Of a stretch of 10,754 bases of DNA, positions 1 to 7,397 are shown one piece after another. Each line of letters opens with the position of its first letter. The first letter of the stretch is position 1. This DNA comes from Oscillospiraceae bacterium. GTDB lineage: Bacteria; Bacillota; Clostridia; Oscillospirales; Oscillospiraceae. The position numbers and the translations under genes were made by a program. Under the pieces are notes generated by a model, which saw nothing but the letters and a program-made list of their open reading frames with translations, had not been told where the DNA came from and did not search any database. The stretch lies in contig WQVW01000026.1 of NCBI GenBank assembly GCA_009785655.1, positions 1 through 10,754 on the forward strand, written 5' to 3'.

Positions 1-2
1 AG

Positions 3-275
3 GCACGGATGCAAGAGGATGGTGAATACAAAGGCAACCAATGTGGAAACACAACCTATCGTGTATTCTGGCGTGAAATCATGGAAGCGGCAAAATTGCA
101 GCACACGCCGCACGAGTGCCGTCACTCGTTCCGCTCTCGATTAGACAGCGTAGGAGCAAACAAGCGTTGTATTGACCTGATGATGGGGCATAAATCCAAT
201 GATGTAGGTGAGCGGGTATACACACACAAGACGCTGGATGAACTGAAAGCCGCTATTGAACTGGTGACGGATTAG
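3..275 (+). CDS. Tyrosine recombinase (site-specific integrase), C-terminal fragment cut by window edge
   Basis: This is the C-terminal catalytic end of a tyrosine site-specific recombinase. The frame is open to the left edge (GCA CGG ATG...), so the ATG at 9 is probably internal and the gene starts outside the window. Visible catalytic landmarks are the HxxR box (HECRHSF, His at 111-113, Arg at 120-122), the MGH box (His at 189-191) and the tyrosine nucleophile in RVYTH (Tyr at 219-221). The spacing and order match phage and ICE-type integrases common in Firmicutes. These enzymes cut and rejoin attachment sites to integrate or excise an element. The tail after the tyrosine is short (about 17 residues). 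The N-terminal arm-binding and core-binding domains cannot be seen, and I cannot tell whether the full gene is intact. It probably marks one end of an integrated element lying to the left. Confidence 0.85.
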   Translation, partial: ARMQEDGEYKGNQCGNTTYRVFWREIMEAAKLQHTPHECRHSFRSRLDSVGANKRCIDLMMGHKSNDVGERVYTHKTLDELKAAIELVTD

Positions 276-381
276 TGACAAGAGTGTTGTAGTTGCAAGG
301 TTTTTTAGTGGCCTGTACAAAATAAGCATTTTTTGCAATCGTACATTTACAAAAACAATCTGTGCATAATCCAACAGTATA
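276..381. other. AT-rich spacer after the integrase, possible attachment region
   Basis: No gene is visible between the integrase stop and the ATPase promoter. The stretch is AT-rich and holds two copies of TTGCAA, each next to a T-run (297-302 and near 337-342). It also has a short inverted pair TGTAC...GTACA (about 316-347). Integrases of this type often sit next to their attachment site, so a core site could lie here, but only comparison with an empty site could show it. I see no convincing rho-independent terminator for the integrase. Confidence 0.25.
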
Positions 382-390
382 TGATATAAT
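382..390 (+). promoter_or_regulatory. Extended -10 promoter for the P-type ATPase
   Basis: TGATATAAT (TG at 382-383, TATAAT at 385-390) is a consensus extended -10 element, 28 bp before the ATPase start codon. The -35 region is weak: TGTGCA at 361-366, with an 18-bp spacer, is the best match. Extended -10 promoters do not need a good -35. The G-rich stretch GCAGGGGTGGTG before the ATG provides the ribosome binding site. Confidence 0.6.
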
Positions 391-418
391 GGTACACAAA
401 TAACGCAGGGGTGGTGAG

Positions 419-2797
419 ATGACGGTGGCTGGAAAGATAGAGCCGGTGCAGTTGAATAAAGTGCTCTCTAGGGTAGAGGTTTCGGCCGACCGCGGACTCA
501 CGCTTGAACAGGCCAGAGAGCGGTTGAAAAACGGCTATGCCAATATACGGCCTGAATCGGCTGAAAAAACAGTGGGGCAAATCCTTAGGAACAATGTTTT
601 CACATACTTTAATCTCGTTTTCACGCTGCTGGCACTGTGCGTCGTGCTTGTGCGGTCTTATCGGGATCTGATGTTTCTGCCGGTGATTGTCATTAACTGT
701 GTCATCGGTGTGATTCAAGAGCTGCGCTCTAGACGTGCGCTTGCGCAGCTTTCGTTTATAGCGGCACCAAATGCTGTCGTGATTCGTGACAGAGAGAAGA
801 TCACCGTTCCGGTGAATGAGACGGTGCTTGACGATATTGCCGTATTTACTACAGGCATGCAAATTTACGCCGACGCGATCGTGGTCTCCGGTGAGTGCCA
901 AGTGAATGAGGCACTGGTCACCGGTGAATCGGATGAGATCACAAAATCCCCGGGAGACACGCTGCTGTCCGGCAGCTTTGTTGTCTCCGGCGAGTGCTGC
1001 GCCAGACTGGATAAAGTCGGGCGTGACTCTTTTGTTGCGCAGTTGACGTTGGAGGCGAAGAAGACACGGCAAAAGGGTCGGGTCAGCATGATGGCCTCAT
1101 TAAAGCGGCTTGTGCAGGTCATCGGTGTGATTATTATTCCGGTCGGTATCACGCTGTTTTTGCAGCAGTTGCGTGCGGAGCATACGATCGCGGACGCGAC
1201 GGTACGGACTGTTGCGATACTCATCGGCATGATTCCTGATGGGTTATACCTCCTTGTTTCGGTTGCGCTGACGATCAGCGTCATGCGTTTAGCGCGCAGC
1301 AGAACGCTGGTGCATGAGCGCGGATGTGTTGAAATGCTTGCCCGGGTGGATGTGCTTTGCGTGGATAAAACAGGGACAATAACAGAAAAACACATGGAAG
1401 TGAAAGACACGGCACTGTTGTGCGCGGACAGATACAATGCCGATGATGTTGATATGATACTGACCGACTACATCGCGAATTCCCCGGATGATAATGAGAC
1501 AATGACGGCTATGCGCGAATATTTTAAAGCCAAGCCGAAACGCCGTGCCCGAAAAACACTGCCATTTTCATCGGCGAATAAGTACGGCGGCGTTTCGTTC
1601 CATGAGGATGAATCGTACCTCCTCGGTGCACCGGAGAAGATTTTGCTGGACGAATACGGAAAGTATAAAGATGAAATTGAAAAATATTCATCGCAGGGAT
1701 ATCGTGTGTTGTTACTGGCCCATTACGACGGGGATATCGCACAGAAGGTTGTCAGTAGCCGTGCATTGCCGCTGGCACTGATATTGCTGGCCAACCGCGT
1801 ACGTCCGGAAGCACCGGCAGCTTTTCGCTTTTTTGCGAAACAAGGTGTAAAAATCATCGTTATATCGGGCGACAACCCTGTCACGGTGTCACAAGTGGCG
1901 CGTGAGGCGGGGATTGAGGGTGCAGAGTTATTCGTAGATGCAGCGGAGCTCACCACCGACCGAAAGATAAAACGCGCGGTTAGTGAATATGTCGTATTCG
2001 GCAGGGTCACGCCGGATCAGAAACGTCGGCTTGTCCGTGCGCTGAAAGGTGCCGGACACACCGTGGCGATGACTGGTGACGGCGTGAACGATGTGCTGGC
2101 GTTGAAAGACGCCGATTGCAGTATCGCCATGGCCTCCGGCAGTGAGGTGGCAAGTCAGGTGTCTGACATTGTGCTGCTGGATTCTAATTTTGCGGCCATG
2201 CCCGCTGTCGTGATGGAAGGCCGCCGCGTGATTAATAATATTGAGCGTTCGGCCTCACTGTTTCTTGTGAGAAATATTTTTTCACTTTTGTTGGCACTGG
2301 TGAGTATTTCTTTCGCGCTGGAGCTTGCGCTGACCCCGGCGCAGTTATCGCTGTTCAGTGCCACGTTGATCGGCGTACCGTCGTTTGTTTTGGCGATGGA
2401 GCCGAATAAGAATCTGGTGCGCGGCAAGTTTCTGAAAAACGTCATTACAAACGCACTGCCGGCTGGGTTGACTGATTTTGCCGCGCTGACGGTATTGATT
2501 GTGATCAGCACAAGACTGGACATTCCGGTGGAAGAGATATCTACGATGGCTGTCATTATCGTCGCGTTTGTTGGATTCCAAATGCTATATAAAATCAGCC
2601 GACCGCTCAATGCGTTGAGAATCGCGCTGATCGTCACCATGTTCGTGGGCTTCACTCTCGGTGCGATTGTGCTGCGGGATGTATTCGGGTTTTCGGCACT
2701 GTCGGGACAAAGTATTTGGCTTACGATTATCTTTTGTGTTGCCACAGTCCCGTTAATGCTGTTTTTATCATTGATTTTCAGAAATCGGAAAAAGTAG
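419..2797 (+). CDS. Cation-transporting P-type ATPase, CtpE-like (possible Ca2+/divalent cation pump)
   Basis: This is a membrane ATP-driven cation pump of 792 residues, a normal length for the bacterial CtpE-like group. Seen in order: actuator-side N-terminus; helices M1-M2 (about 61-102); the actuator loop with TGES at 168-171; M3-M4 (about 232-286) with IPDGL at residues 272-276; the phosphorylation motif DKTGT with acceptor Asp316; the nucleotide domain; the hinge motif TGDGVND at 552-558; and six further hydrophobic segments from about 611 to the end. All catalytic motifs are intact. The M4 motif is PDGLY rather than the PEGLP of SERCA/PMA pumps. M6 reads IGVPSFVLAMEPN, which resembles Mycobacterium CtpE, reported to move Ca2+. 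There is no N-terminal heavy-metal domain and no CPC motif, so it is not a P1B metal exporter. The substrate is inferred only from this resemblance. The start is set by a G-rich ribosome site and the upstream extended -10. The gene is probably monocistronic. Confidence 0.9.
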   Translation: MTVAGKIEPVQLNKVLSRVEVSADRGLTLEQARERLKNGYANIRPESAEKTVGQILRNNVFTYFNLVFTLLALCVVLVRSYRDLMFLPVIVINCVIGVIQELRSRRALAQLSFIAAPNAVVIRDREKITVPVNETVLDDIAVFTTGMQIYADAIVVSGECQVNEALVTGESDEITKSPGDTLLSGSFVVSGECCARLDKVGRDSFVAQLTLEAKKTRQKGRVSMMASLKRLVQVIGVIIIPVGITLFLQQLRAEHTIADATVRTVAILIGMIPDGLYLLVSVALTISVMRLARSRTLVHERGCVEMLARVDVLCVDKTGTITEKHMEVKDTALLCADRYNADDVDMILTDYIANSPDDNETMTAMREYFKAKPKRRARKTLPFSSANKYGGVSFHEDESYLLGAPEKILLDEYGKYKDEIEKYSSQGYRVLLLAHYDGDIAQKVVSSRALPLALILLANRVRPEAPAAFRFFAKQGVKIIVISGDNPVTVSQVAREAGIEGAELFVDAAELTTDRKIKRAVSEYVVFGRVTPDQKRRLVRALKGAGHTVAMTGDGVNDVLALKDADCSIAMASGSEVASQVSDIVLLDSNFAAMPAVVMEGRRVINNIERSASLFLVRNIFSLLLALVSISFALELALTPAQLSLFSATLIGVPSFVLAMEPNKNLVRGKFLKNVITNALPAGLTDFAALTVLIVISTRLDIPVEEISTMAVIIVAFVGFQMLYKISRPLNALRIALIVTMFVGFTLGAIVLRDVFGFSALSGQSIWLTIIFCVATVPLMLFLSLIFRNRKK

Positions 2798-2805
2798 CTC
2801 AAACC

Positions 2806-3324
2806 TTAGCGCAATGGGTGGCTATACGTTTGGTTCATCATATTCCCGATAAGGCAGGTGATAATTTCAGCATGGCGGGTTTTTATTTTGGCGAATTCAT
2901 TATATGTAACGTTTTTGTGATTCTTTGCCGCTGAGGTGAACTTATCTGCCAGACTCACAGCGTTGATATGTACCATCCGCAGTCTCTCTGACACGGTGTG
3001 AAACGGCTGGCATTCACAGGCTGGGGAATACGACCCGCCTGTCAGGATAAAATATCTTACCCGCAGGTTTTTTAAAGTCCGAAGATTCTCCCGCGTCATG
3101 CGTTGCAGCGTATCTCTGGCTCGTGGGTGACACTTTCTGGACAATATGCGTAAGCATTCCGCGTCTTGCGCCAAGATATCCATCATCCTGCAGAGCCTGT
3201 CGGATTCCGTTTGAATCTCATCTCGTGTCTTATGCATCTTGTTCGGCACCGTCCCCGATTTGCTCTCCGTCACGCGTTGCCACACGGCGGTGAATTTTTC
3301 ACTGTCAAAGCTTAAATTATCCAT
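2806..3324 (-). CDS. Hypothetical protein, probable degenerate ferritin-like fold
   Basis: This is an uncharacterised 172-residue soluble protein with no signal peptide or membrane segment. It is predicted to be mostly helical. The middle (about residues 75-97, ending in RYFILTGGSYSP) resembles ferritin-like/rubrerythrin-type proteins of Firmicutes, in which a helix with a DExxH-like metal motif leads into a YFxLTG turn. Here the expected motif reads RENLRTL. The second expected site, near the C-terminus, reads KIKTRHAEI, so the usual di-iron Glu/His ligands are not clearly kept. Metal binding is therefore doubtful. It carries several cysteines, including two in PACEC. The start is supported by AAAGGGG (3332-3338) 7 nt before the ATG. 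It converges on the ATPase gene with 8 bp between stops and is divergent from rsmE. It is probably a real gene, because the frame is uninterrupted and has its own ribosome site. The function is unknown, and the fold assignment rests on pattern only. Confidence 0.7.
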   Translation of the reverse strand: MDNLSFDSEKFTAVWQRVTESKSGTVPNKMHKTRDEIQTESDRLCRMMDILAQDAECLRILSRKCHPRARDTLQRMTRENLRTLKNLRVRYFILTGGSYSPACECQPFHTVSERLRMVHINAVSLADKFTSAAKNHKNVTYNEFAKIKTRHAEIITCLIGNMMNQTYSHPLR

Positions 3325-3347
3325 TGCTGCACCCCTTTGTTATATCT

Positions 3348-3376
3348 TTGAGTATAGTATGCCAGAGTATTTACTT
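3348..3376 (+). promoter_or_regulatory. Possible weak rsmE promoter in the divergent gap
   Basis: The 75-bp gap between the two divergent start codons must hold both promoters. On the plus strand TTGAGT (3348-3353) could be a -35, with a poor -10 about 15-17 bp later (TATTTA or TTACTT, 3369-3376). On the minus strand the best -10 is TATACT (complement of 3351-3356), with no good -35. The two overlap, so expression of the two genes could interfere. Confidence 0.3.
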
Positions 3377-3386
3377 TAGTTACGTC

Positions 3387-3391
3387 GGAGG
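3387..3391 (+). promoter_or_regulatory. Shine-Dalgarno GGAGG of rsmE
   Basis: GGAGG lies 8 nt before the ATG at 3400. It fixes the start, and the predicted product then begins MHRFF, the usual N-terminus of the family. Confidence 0.8.
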
Positions 3392-3399
3392 CAACACAT

Positions 3400-4116
3400 A
3401 TGCACAGATTTTTTGCCGCGCCGTCAGACATCGGTGCGGAGATAATACAGCTCAGTCAGGGAGATTCCGTCCATATCCGCGCGTTGCGGTTGCGGCCTTC
3501 TGAATATTTTATTGTTTGCGACGGGCACGGGACTGACTATATTTGCCGTCTCGGCAAGCATGATGGCGGCAGTGTTGCGGAGATTATGGAGACCGTGCCC
3601 TCACTGGGGGAGCCTTCTTTTGACTGCGCAGTATTCATCGCATTCTCTAAGGGTGCGAAACTGGATATCGCGGTACAAAAATCCGTAGAACTGGGGGCTT
3701 GCAGAATCATTCTGTTCCCCTCAGAACGCGGAGAAAAGGCAGATATGAAAAAAATACCGCGACTCCAAAGAATTGCGCTGGAAGCGGCCAAACAATCCGG
3801 CAGGGGAATCGTGCCTGCGATCATGGTTGAGGATACGTTTGGATCGGCTGCAACGTACGCCGCGAGCGCTGATTTCCCGCTCTTCCTGTACGAGTGTGAA
3901 TCTGAAACAACCCTGAGAAGTACACTTGTAGATTACAGCACCGGGCAATCTGTTTCGATTTTTACAGGGTCAGAAGGCGGATTCACAGACCGCGAGGCAG
4001 ATATAGCCAAATCTTCCGGTATGACTTCAGTGACGCTGGGCAAAAGAATCCTGCGGTGCGAAACCGCGCCGATCGCGGCACTGGCGGCGGTGATGTATCA
4101 TACGGGGAACTTATAA
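3400..4116 (+). CDS. rsmE: 16S rRNA (uracil(1498)-N(3))-methyltransferase RsmE
   Basis: The product uses S-adenosylmethionine to methylate N3 of U1498 in 16S rRNA of the assembled 30S subunit. The 238-residue product matches the family's usual size. Seen in order: an N-terminal PUA-like part beginning MHRFF with HIRALRLRPSE (the HxxxVLR-type region); KLDIAVQKSVELG at about 88-100; EAAKQSGR near 129; the SPOUT/trefoil-knot SAM site GSEGGFTDRE at 190-199 (usually GPEGGF, with Ser in place of Pro here); and LGKRILRCETA at 213-223, the second knot loop. The gene stands alone here, whereas rsmE is often next to prmA or dnaJ. It is followed by a hairpin terminator. Identity is firm from the two knot motifs. 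Confidence 0.95.
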   Translation: MHRFFAAPSDIGAEIIQLSQGDSVHIRALRLRPSEYFIVCDGHGTDYICRLGKHDGGSVAEIMETVPSLGEPSFDCAVFIAFSKGAKLDIAVQKSVELGACRIILFPSERGEKADMKKIPRLQRIALEAAKQSGRGIVPAIMVEDTFGSAATYAASADFPLFLYECESETTLRSTLVDYSTGQSVSIFTGSEGGFTDREADIAKSSGMTSVTLGKRILRCETAPIAALAAVMYHTGNL

Positions 4117-4132
4117 AGATAAAATGCAAAAC

Positions 4133-4170
4133 AAAAACCGGATCAACAGCCGTTGACTCGGTTTTTAATT
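4133..4170 (+). terminator. Rho-independent terminator after rsmE
   Basis: AAAAACCG (4133-4140) pairs with CGGTTTTT (4159-4166), and inside it TCAAC (4143-4147) pairs with GTTGA (4152-4156) around the loop AGCC. A T-rich tract follows. It lies 17 nt after the rsmE stop. The A-rich left side means it may also act in the other direction. Confidence 0.8.
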
Positions 4171-4188
4171 ATTTCGTAAGAATTAGAC

Positions 4189-4210
4189 AATCTTTCTTGT
4201 AAGATTTTTT
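4189..4210 (+). terminator. Small AT-rich hairpin with T-run, possible secondary terminator
   Basis: AATCTT (4189-4194) and AAGATT (4201-4206) can pair around a 6-nt loop, and the T-run continues to 4210. The stem is short and weak. It could be a backup to the stronger rsmE terminator, or chance. Confidence 0.3.
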
Positions 4211-4245
4211 CAGTATTCTGAATGCAGTTAAATTTGTTGAGCCAT

Positions 4246-4332
4246 CCCTGCAGGGGCGAACATTGTTCGTCCGCGGGTCTTTGAATCAGGGACAATGGGC
4301 ACACATTGTGCGCCCCTGCACGCGACACCCGC
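4246..4332. repeat. Intergenic inverted-repeat element with two 19-nt hairpins (REP/MITE-like)
   Basis: A GC-rich block sits inside AT-rich spacer. It is bounded by a perfect 10-bp inverted repeat, TGCAGGGGCG (4249-4258) and CGCCCCTGCA (4311-4320). Each end also forms its own 19-nt hairpin: 4254-4272 (8-bp stem with one G-U) and 4297-4315 (8 pairs with one mismatch). Both hairpins have ACATTGT at their tip. A further pair, GCGGGT (4273-4278) and ACCCGC (4327-4332), may extend the element. Short GGGGCG-bounded palindromic repeats of this look are widespread between genes in clostridial genomes. That comparison is from memory, and copy number in this genome cannot be seen here. Confidence 0.6.
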
Positions 4333-4351
4333 AGTAAAGATGTGGTATAAT
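4322..4351 (+). promoter_or_regulatory. Promoter of the two-component operon (extended -10)
   Basis: TGGTATAAT (4343-4351) is a consensus extended -10. GCGACA (4322-4327), 18 bp upstream, gives a 4/6 -35. The -35 lies directly against the right arm of the inverted-repeat element, so the repeat may supply or influence part of the promoter. Confidence 0.6.
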
Positions 4352-4382
4352 AGCCGTGACAATACCGTCAGGAGGGGACATG

Positions 4383-5075
4383 ATGAACATATTGATTTGC
4401 GATGACGACAAGGAAATTGCGGCGGCGATATCTGTCTATCTTGAACATGAGGGGTTTACAACACATCTGGCGCATAACGGGGTGGAAGCACTCAAAGTCC
4501 TTGCGGGTGTGGAGGTAGAGCTTATTATCATGGATGTGATGATGCCGGAGCTTGACGGAATCCGTGCCACGATGGAGATACGTAAAGCGCGCAATATACC
4601 GATTATCATGCTCTCCGCGAAGTCTGAGGATACTGACAAGATCATGGGCTTGACTGTCGGCGCGGATGATTACATCACAAAACCGTTCAATCCGCTTGAA
4701 TTGATCGCCCGTGTCAAAAGCCAGCTGCGGCGTTTCACCGTACTCGGCAGTCTGCCGCCGCCGGAGGCGGGGGTCTATACTGTGGATGGCTTATCAATTG
4801 ACGATAACCTGAAATCCGTGACGGTGGATGGCAACGATATCAGGCTTACGCCGCTTGAGTACAAGATTGCGCTGTTATTAATCCGCTCACCGGGCAGAGT
4901 TTTTTCAATTGACGAGATTTATGAGCGCGTATGGGGTGAAGAAGCATTTGTCGTTGACAACACCATCGCCGTGCATATCAGGCGAATTAGGGAGAAAATC
5001 GAGTTCGATCCGAAAAACCCAAAATACATAAAGGTGGTATGGGGAATTGGCTATAAAATGGAAAGGCTGGACTAG
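4383..5075 (+). CDS. OmpR/PhoB-family response regulator, VanR-like
   Basis: This is a cytoplasmic DNA-binding response regulator of 230 residues, predicted to be phosphorylated by the kinase encoded next to it. The receiver domain (about 1-115) has the acidic pocket DDD at 7-9, the phosphoacceptor Asp51 in IIMDVMMPELDG, the switch Ser in IIMLSAKSED and the conserved Lys in YITKPFNP. A linker rich in Pro/Gly leads to a winged-helix OmpR-type output domain (about 130-230) with LTPLEYKIALLL, VWGEEAFVVDNTIAVHIRR and the wing WGIGYKME. Start choice: GGAGG at 4371-4375 lies 7 nt before ATG 4383 and 4 nt before ATG 4380, which is in another frame. The GTG at 4356 would lie upstream of this ribosome site and just 4 nt after the -10, so it is rejected. 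Targets are unknown; VanR-like refers to sequence style, not to vancomycin resistance, since no van genes are present. Confidence 0.93.
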   Translation: MNILICDDDKEIAAAISVYLEHEGFTTHLAHNGVEALKVLAGVEVELIIMDVMMPELDGIRATMEIRKARNIPIIMLSAKSEDTDKIMGLTVGADDYITKPFNPLELIARVKSQLRRFTVLGSLPPPEAGVYTVDGLSIDDNLKSVTVDGNDIRLTPLEYKIALLLIRSPGRVFSIDEIYERVWGEEAFVVDNTIAVHIRRIREKIEFDPKNPKYIKVVWGIGYKMERLD

Positions 5076-7314
5076 CCGCCAGGCAGTTAAAATTATAAGT
5101 TTTTTATTGATACTTGCGCTCGGAGTTGTAGCGATCAACAGGGCTGTTGCTGTGCTGACGCGCAGTAATGAGGCTGGCGTGGGGATGGGCATTGTATTTG
5201 TCGATCTATCCGAGGACGACGCCCTGGATGCAAGTTTTTTTGAGCGCAACATGCACATAGTTTACCCCCAGGCCGTCACAGTCTTGCACTACAGAAGCGA
5301 AGAGGCAATCCTATCCGGCGAATTTGTACGATGGGAATCGCAGCCGATACTGCAATCAATGCCGGCTGGGTATGAGATAATCGTTGACGATGTACAAATG
5401 TTCGGGCATCTGCATATACATCACGCGGATGGTTCTGGAGAAATACTTCCGGTCATGCGAGGCGAAGCACAGCAGATAATGGAACGAACGATGCAGATGC
5501 AGCTCAATGAGTTCCGCATGGCGTTGGCGAACTTGAACACGACGCCAGGGCTTCTGTATTTTGTGACTTCTGGAGACACAGCCCATTACAACACCAGAGG
5601 AGATATGAGCTATTTCACGTCTCAGCCAGCCTATTTGGTTGTGAGGGCCGGTGAGACGGTGGCTTCAAACTTTTTCCACTTCAACTTTTGGCCGCAGCCA
5701 TCCACACGTGGGGCGATTATGCTTGCGTTCACGTCTGATGTCGTGGGTGTGGACATCGACACCTATTCTGCCGCCCGCGCGGCGTATGTCCGGGATTTTA
5801 TTCTGATAGCCGCCGCTGTCACGCTTGCGGTTGCGTTATTTGTAATCTTGCTCGTCGGCACCGGCAGAAAGTATGGAGTGGAAGGCGTACACTTTGCGCC
5901 GACCGACAAGCCATATCTGGATTTAAGCCTTGCCGCGTTAATCGCATGGACGATATTTATAGCGTTCATCGTCTTTGAGCTTGAACGGCTTGTTTGGCAC
6001 AATAATAACGTCACTGCGCTGACGATCCTGCTATCAGCTGCGGCAGTGTTGGTTGCCGCCCCGTTGATTTTATGGATTATGAGTCTTGTGAAACGCATGA
6101 AAGCCGGGGGATTTTGGCGGTATACGCTGATATTCTCCCTGCCGCGCTGGCTCTTTAGACACGCTGTGCGCGGTGCAAAATCTCTGTGGGCAGGAGTCAA
6201 TTTGACTGTCAAGGTAACGATGATTTTACTGGCAACGTTAATCTGCGTGCTTGTTGTCGGATTTGTGGGCCTTCTTTCAAGCTGGAACGCCGTTCCGATG
6301 GTTCTGATGGCACTGTTGTTCACCGCGATTGTTGCGGTGTTGCTGCTGCGATACGCCCGCAGGATTCATAAGCTCACGCAAGGCGCCTATCACGCGGAAT
6401 CCGGTGTGTATGAAGGTGAAATCAACGCCGGCGGCGGGGAACTTGGCAGAATCGCGAGTTCAATCAACAACATTTCAGCGGGCATAAACTCAGCTGTCGA
6501 GGCACGGTTGAAAAGCGAACGGCTGAAGACAGAGCTGATTACCAATGTATCGCACGACATAAGAACGCCGCTGACATCGATCATCACATACACCGATCTG
6601 CTAAAACATGAGGGATTGGACTGTGAACAAGCCTCCGTATATCTTGATATCCTGATACAGAAATCGCAGCGGCTAAAAACCTTGACGGATGAGTTGTTCG
6701 AGGCATCGAAAGCCGCCAGCGGAAACATTGAAGCCAATATTACGGAACTCTGCCTGGTCTCCTTGATCAATCAGGTGCTGGGTGAGCTGGATGGCGTGAT
6801 AAAATCCTCTGGACTTGTGCTGCGCGTGAATCTGCCGGAGCGGCTGATGGTTATGGCTGATGGCCGCCTGATGTGGCGCGTGATGGAGAATCTGCTGTCG
6901 AATGTCTTCAAATACGCCTTGCCCGGCTCCCGCGTGTACCTGGATGCGGTGCAAGAAGAGTCGCTGGTTCGCGTTGAGCTAAAGAACATTTCTGCCACAG
7001 AGCTGAATGTTGATCCCTCCGAACTGACGGAACGATTCAAACGCGGCGACGATTCCCGTGCGGACGGCGGCAGCGGACTGGGGTTGTCGATTGTGCAAAG
7101 CTTCGTCGCAGCACAGGGCGGAAAGTTTGAGGTATCCATCGACGGAGACTTGTTCAAGGCCAACGTGTATCTTCTGGCCGCAACGGGTGAAGCGCCCGCA
7201 ATCGACGCAATGTCGCTGGAAATAGCTTCAGAACCCGCCTTGGCGGAGGATATAGCGCGTCCGCGTGGGTTTTCGGAAAAACTCAGGGCACTGAAAGGTG
7301 TCTTTAGGGGCTGA
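5047..7314 (+). CDS. Multi-TM sensor histidine kinase, partner of the VanR-like regulator
   Basis: This is a membrane sensor kinase of 755 residues. Seen in order: TM1 (about 14-34); an external domain (about 35-245) with no family I recognise; then five more hydrophobic helices (about 251-271, 292-312, 322-346, 387-411, 415-434); a HAMP-like linker (about 435-490); a HisKA domain with the phosphorylated His503 in NVSHDIRTPLTSI; and a HATPase domain with N-box Asn619 in NLLSNVFKYA and G-box GSGLGLSI at 675-682. The usual DxGxG box is replaced by KNISATELN...ELTERFKRGDDSR, a form seen in VanS-like clostridial kinases. A 35-residue variable tail ends the protein. No ATG fits the start. TTG at 5047 is the best choice: AAGGTGG (5031-5037) precedes it by 9 nt, and the gene overlaps the regulator's end by 29 nt, indicating coupled translation. 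The signal is unknown. Confidence 0.92.
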   Translation: MAIKWKGWTSRQAVKIISFLLILALGVVAINRAVAVLTRSNEAGVGMGIVFVDLSEDDALDASFFERNMHIVYPQAVTVLHYRSEEAILSGEFVRWESQPILQSMPAGYEIIVDDVQMFGHLHIHHADGSGEILPVMRGEAQQIMERTMQMQLNEFRMALANLNTTPGLLYFVTSGDTAHYNTRGDMSYFTSQPAYLVVRAGETVASNFFHFNFWPQPSTRGAIMLAFTSDVVGVDIDTYSAARAAYVRDFILIAAAVTLAVALFVILLVGTGRKYGVEGVHFAPTDKPYLDLSLAALIAWTIFIAFIVFELERLVWHNNNVTALTILLSAAAVLVAAPLILWIMSLVKRMKAGGFWRYTLIFSLPRWLFRHAVRGAKSLWAGVNLTVKVTMILLATLICVLVVGFVGLLSSWNAVPMVLMALLFTAIVAVLLLRYARRIHKLTQGAYHAESGVYEGEINAGGGELGRIASSINNISAGINSAVEARLKSERLKTELITNVSHDIRTPLTSIITYTDLLKHEGLDCEQASVYLDILIQKSQRLKTLTDELFEASKAASGNIEANITELCLVSLINQVLGELDGVIKSSGLVLRVNLPERLMVMADGRLMWRVMENLLSNVFKYALPGSRVYLDAVQEESLVRVELKNISATELNVDPSELTERFKRGDDSRADGGSGLGLSIVQSFVAAQGGKFEVSIDGDLFKANVYLLAATGEAPAIDAMSLEIASEPALAEDIARPRGFSEKLRALKGVFRG

Positions 7315-7325
7315 ATCGCAACAAT

Positions 7326-7372
7326 AAAAACACCGGCGGCAGGAATTTTCGTCCTTGTCGCCGGTGCTTTTT
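7326..7372. terminator. Strong bidirectional terminator between kinase and endonuclease genes
   Basis: CACCGGCGGCAGGA (7331-7344) pairs with TCCTTGTCGCCGGTG (7352-7366), leaving a short loop. The stem is flanked by AAAAA (7326-7330) and TTTTT (7368-7372). It therefore ends transcription from the kinase on the plus strand and from the restriction cassette on the minus strand, whose stop is 25 nt away. Confidence 0.9.
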
Positions 7373-7397
7373 ACTGTTTATAGGTACACCTTTTTTG

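Noticed and set aside
347..1072. 241-codon open frame on the minus strand opposite the ATPase
   Set aside because: It lies wholly against the conserved P-type ATPase, shows no family pattern and has low-complexity His/Arg-rich composition typical of antisense frames.
2155..2802. 215-codon minus-strand open frame at the ATPase 3' end
   Set aside because: It is the antisense of the conserved TGDGVND and membrane region; no motif of its own was seen.
4356..4382. GTG at 4356 as response-regulator start
   Set aside because: It is 4 nt past the -10 and upstream of the GGAGG site; family proteins begin at MNILICDDD.
5763..6323. 186-codon minus-strand open frame inside the kinase gene
   Set aside because: It is antisense to transmembrane-coding DNA with no recognisable domain.
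4383..7314. Vancomycin-resistance operon
   Set aside because: The regulator and kinase resemble VanR/VanS, but no vanH, ligase, vanX or related gene is present.
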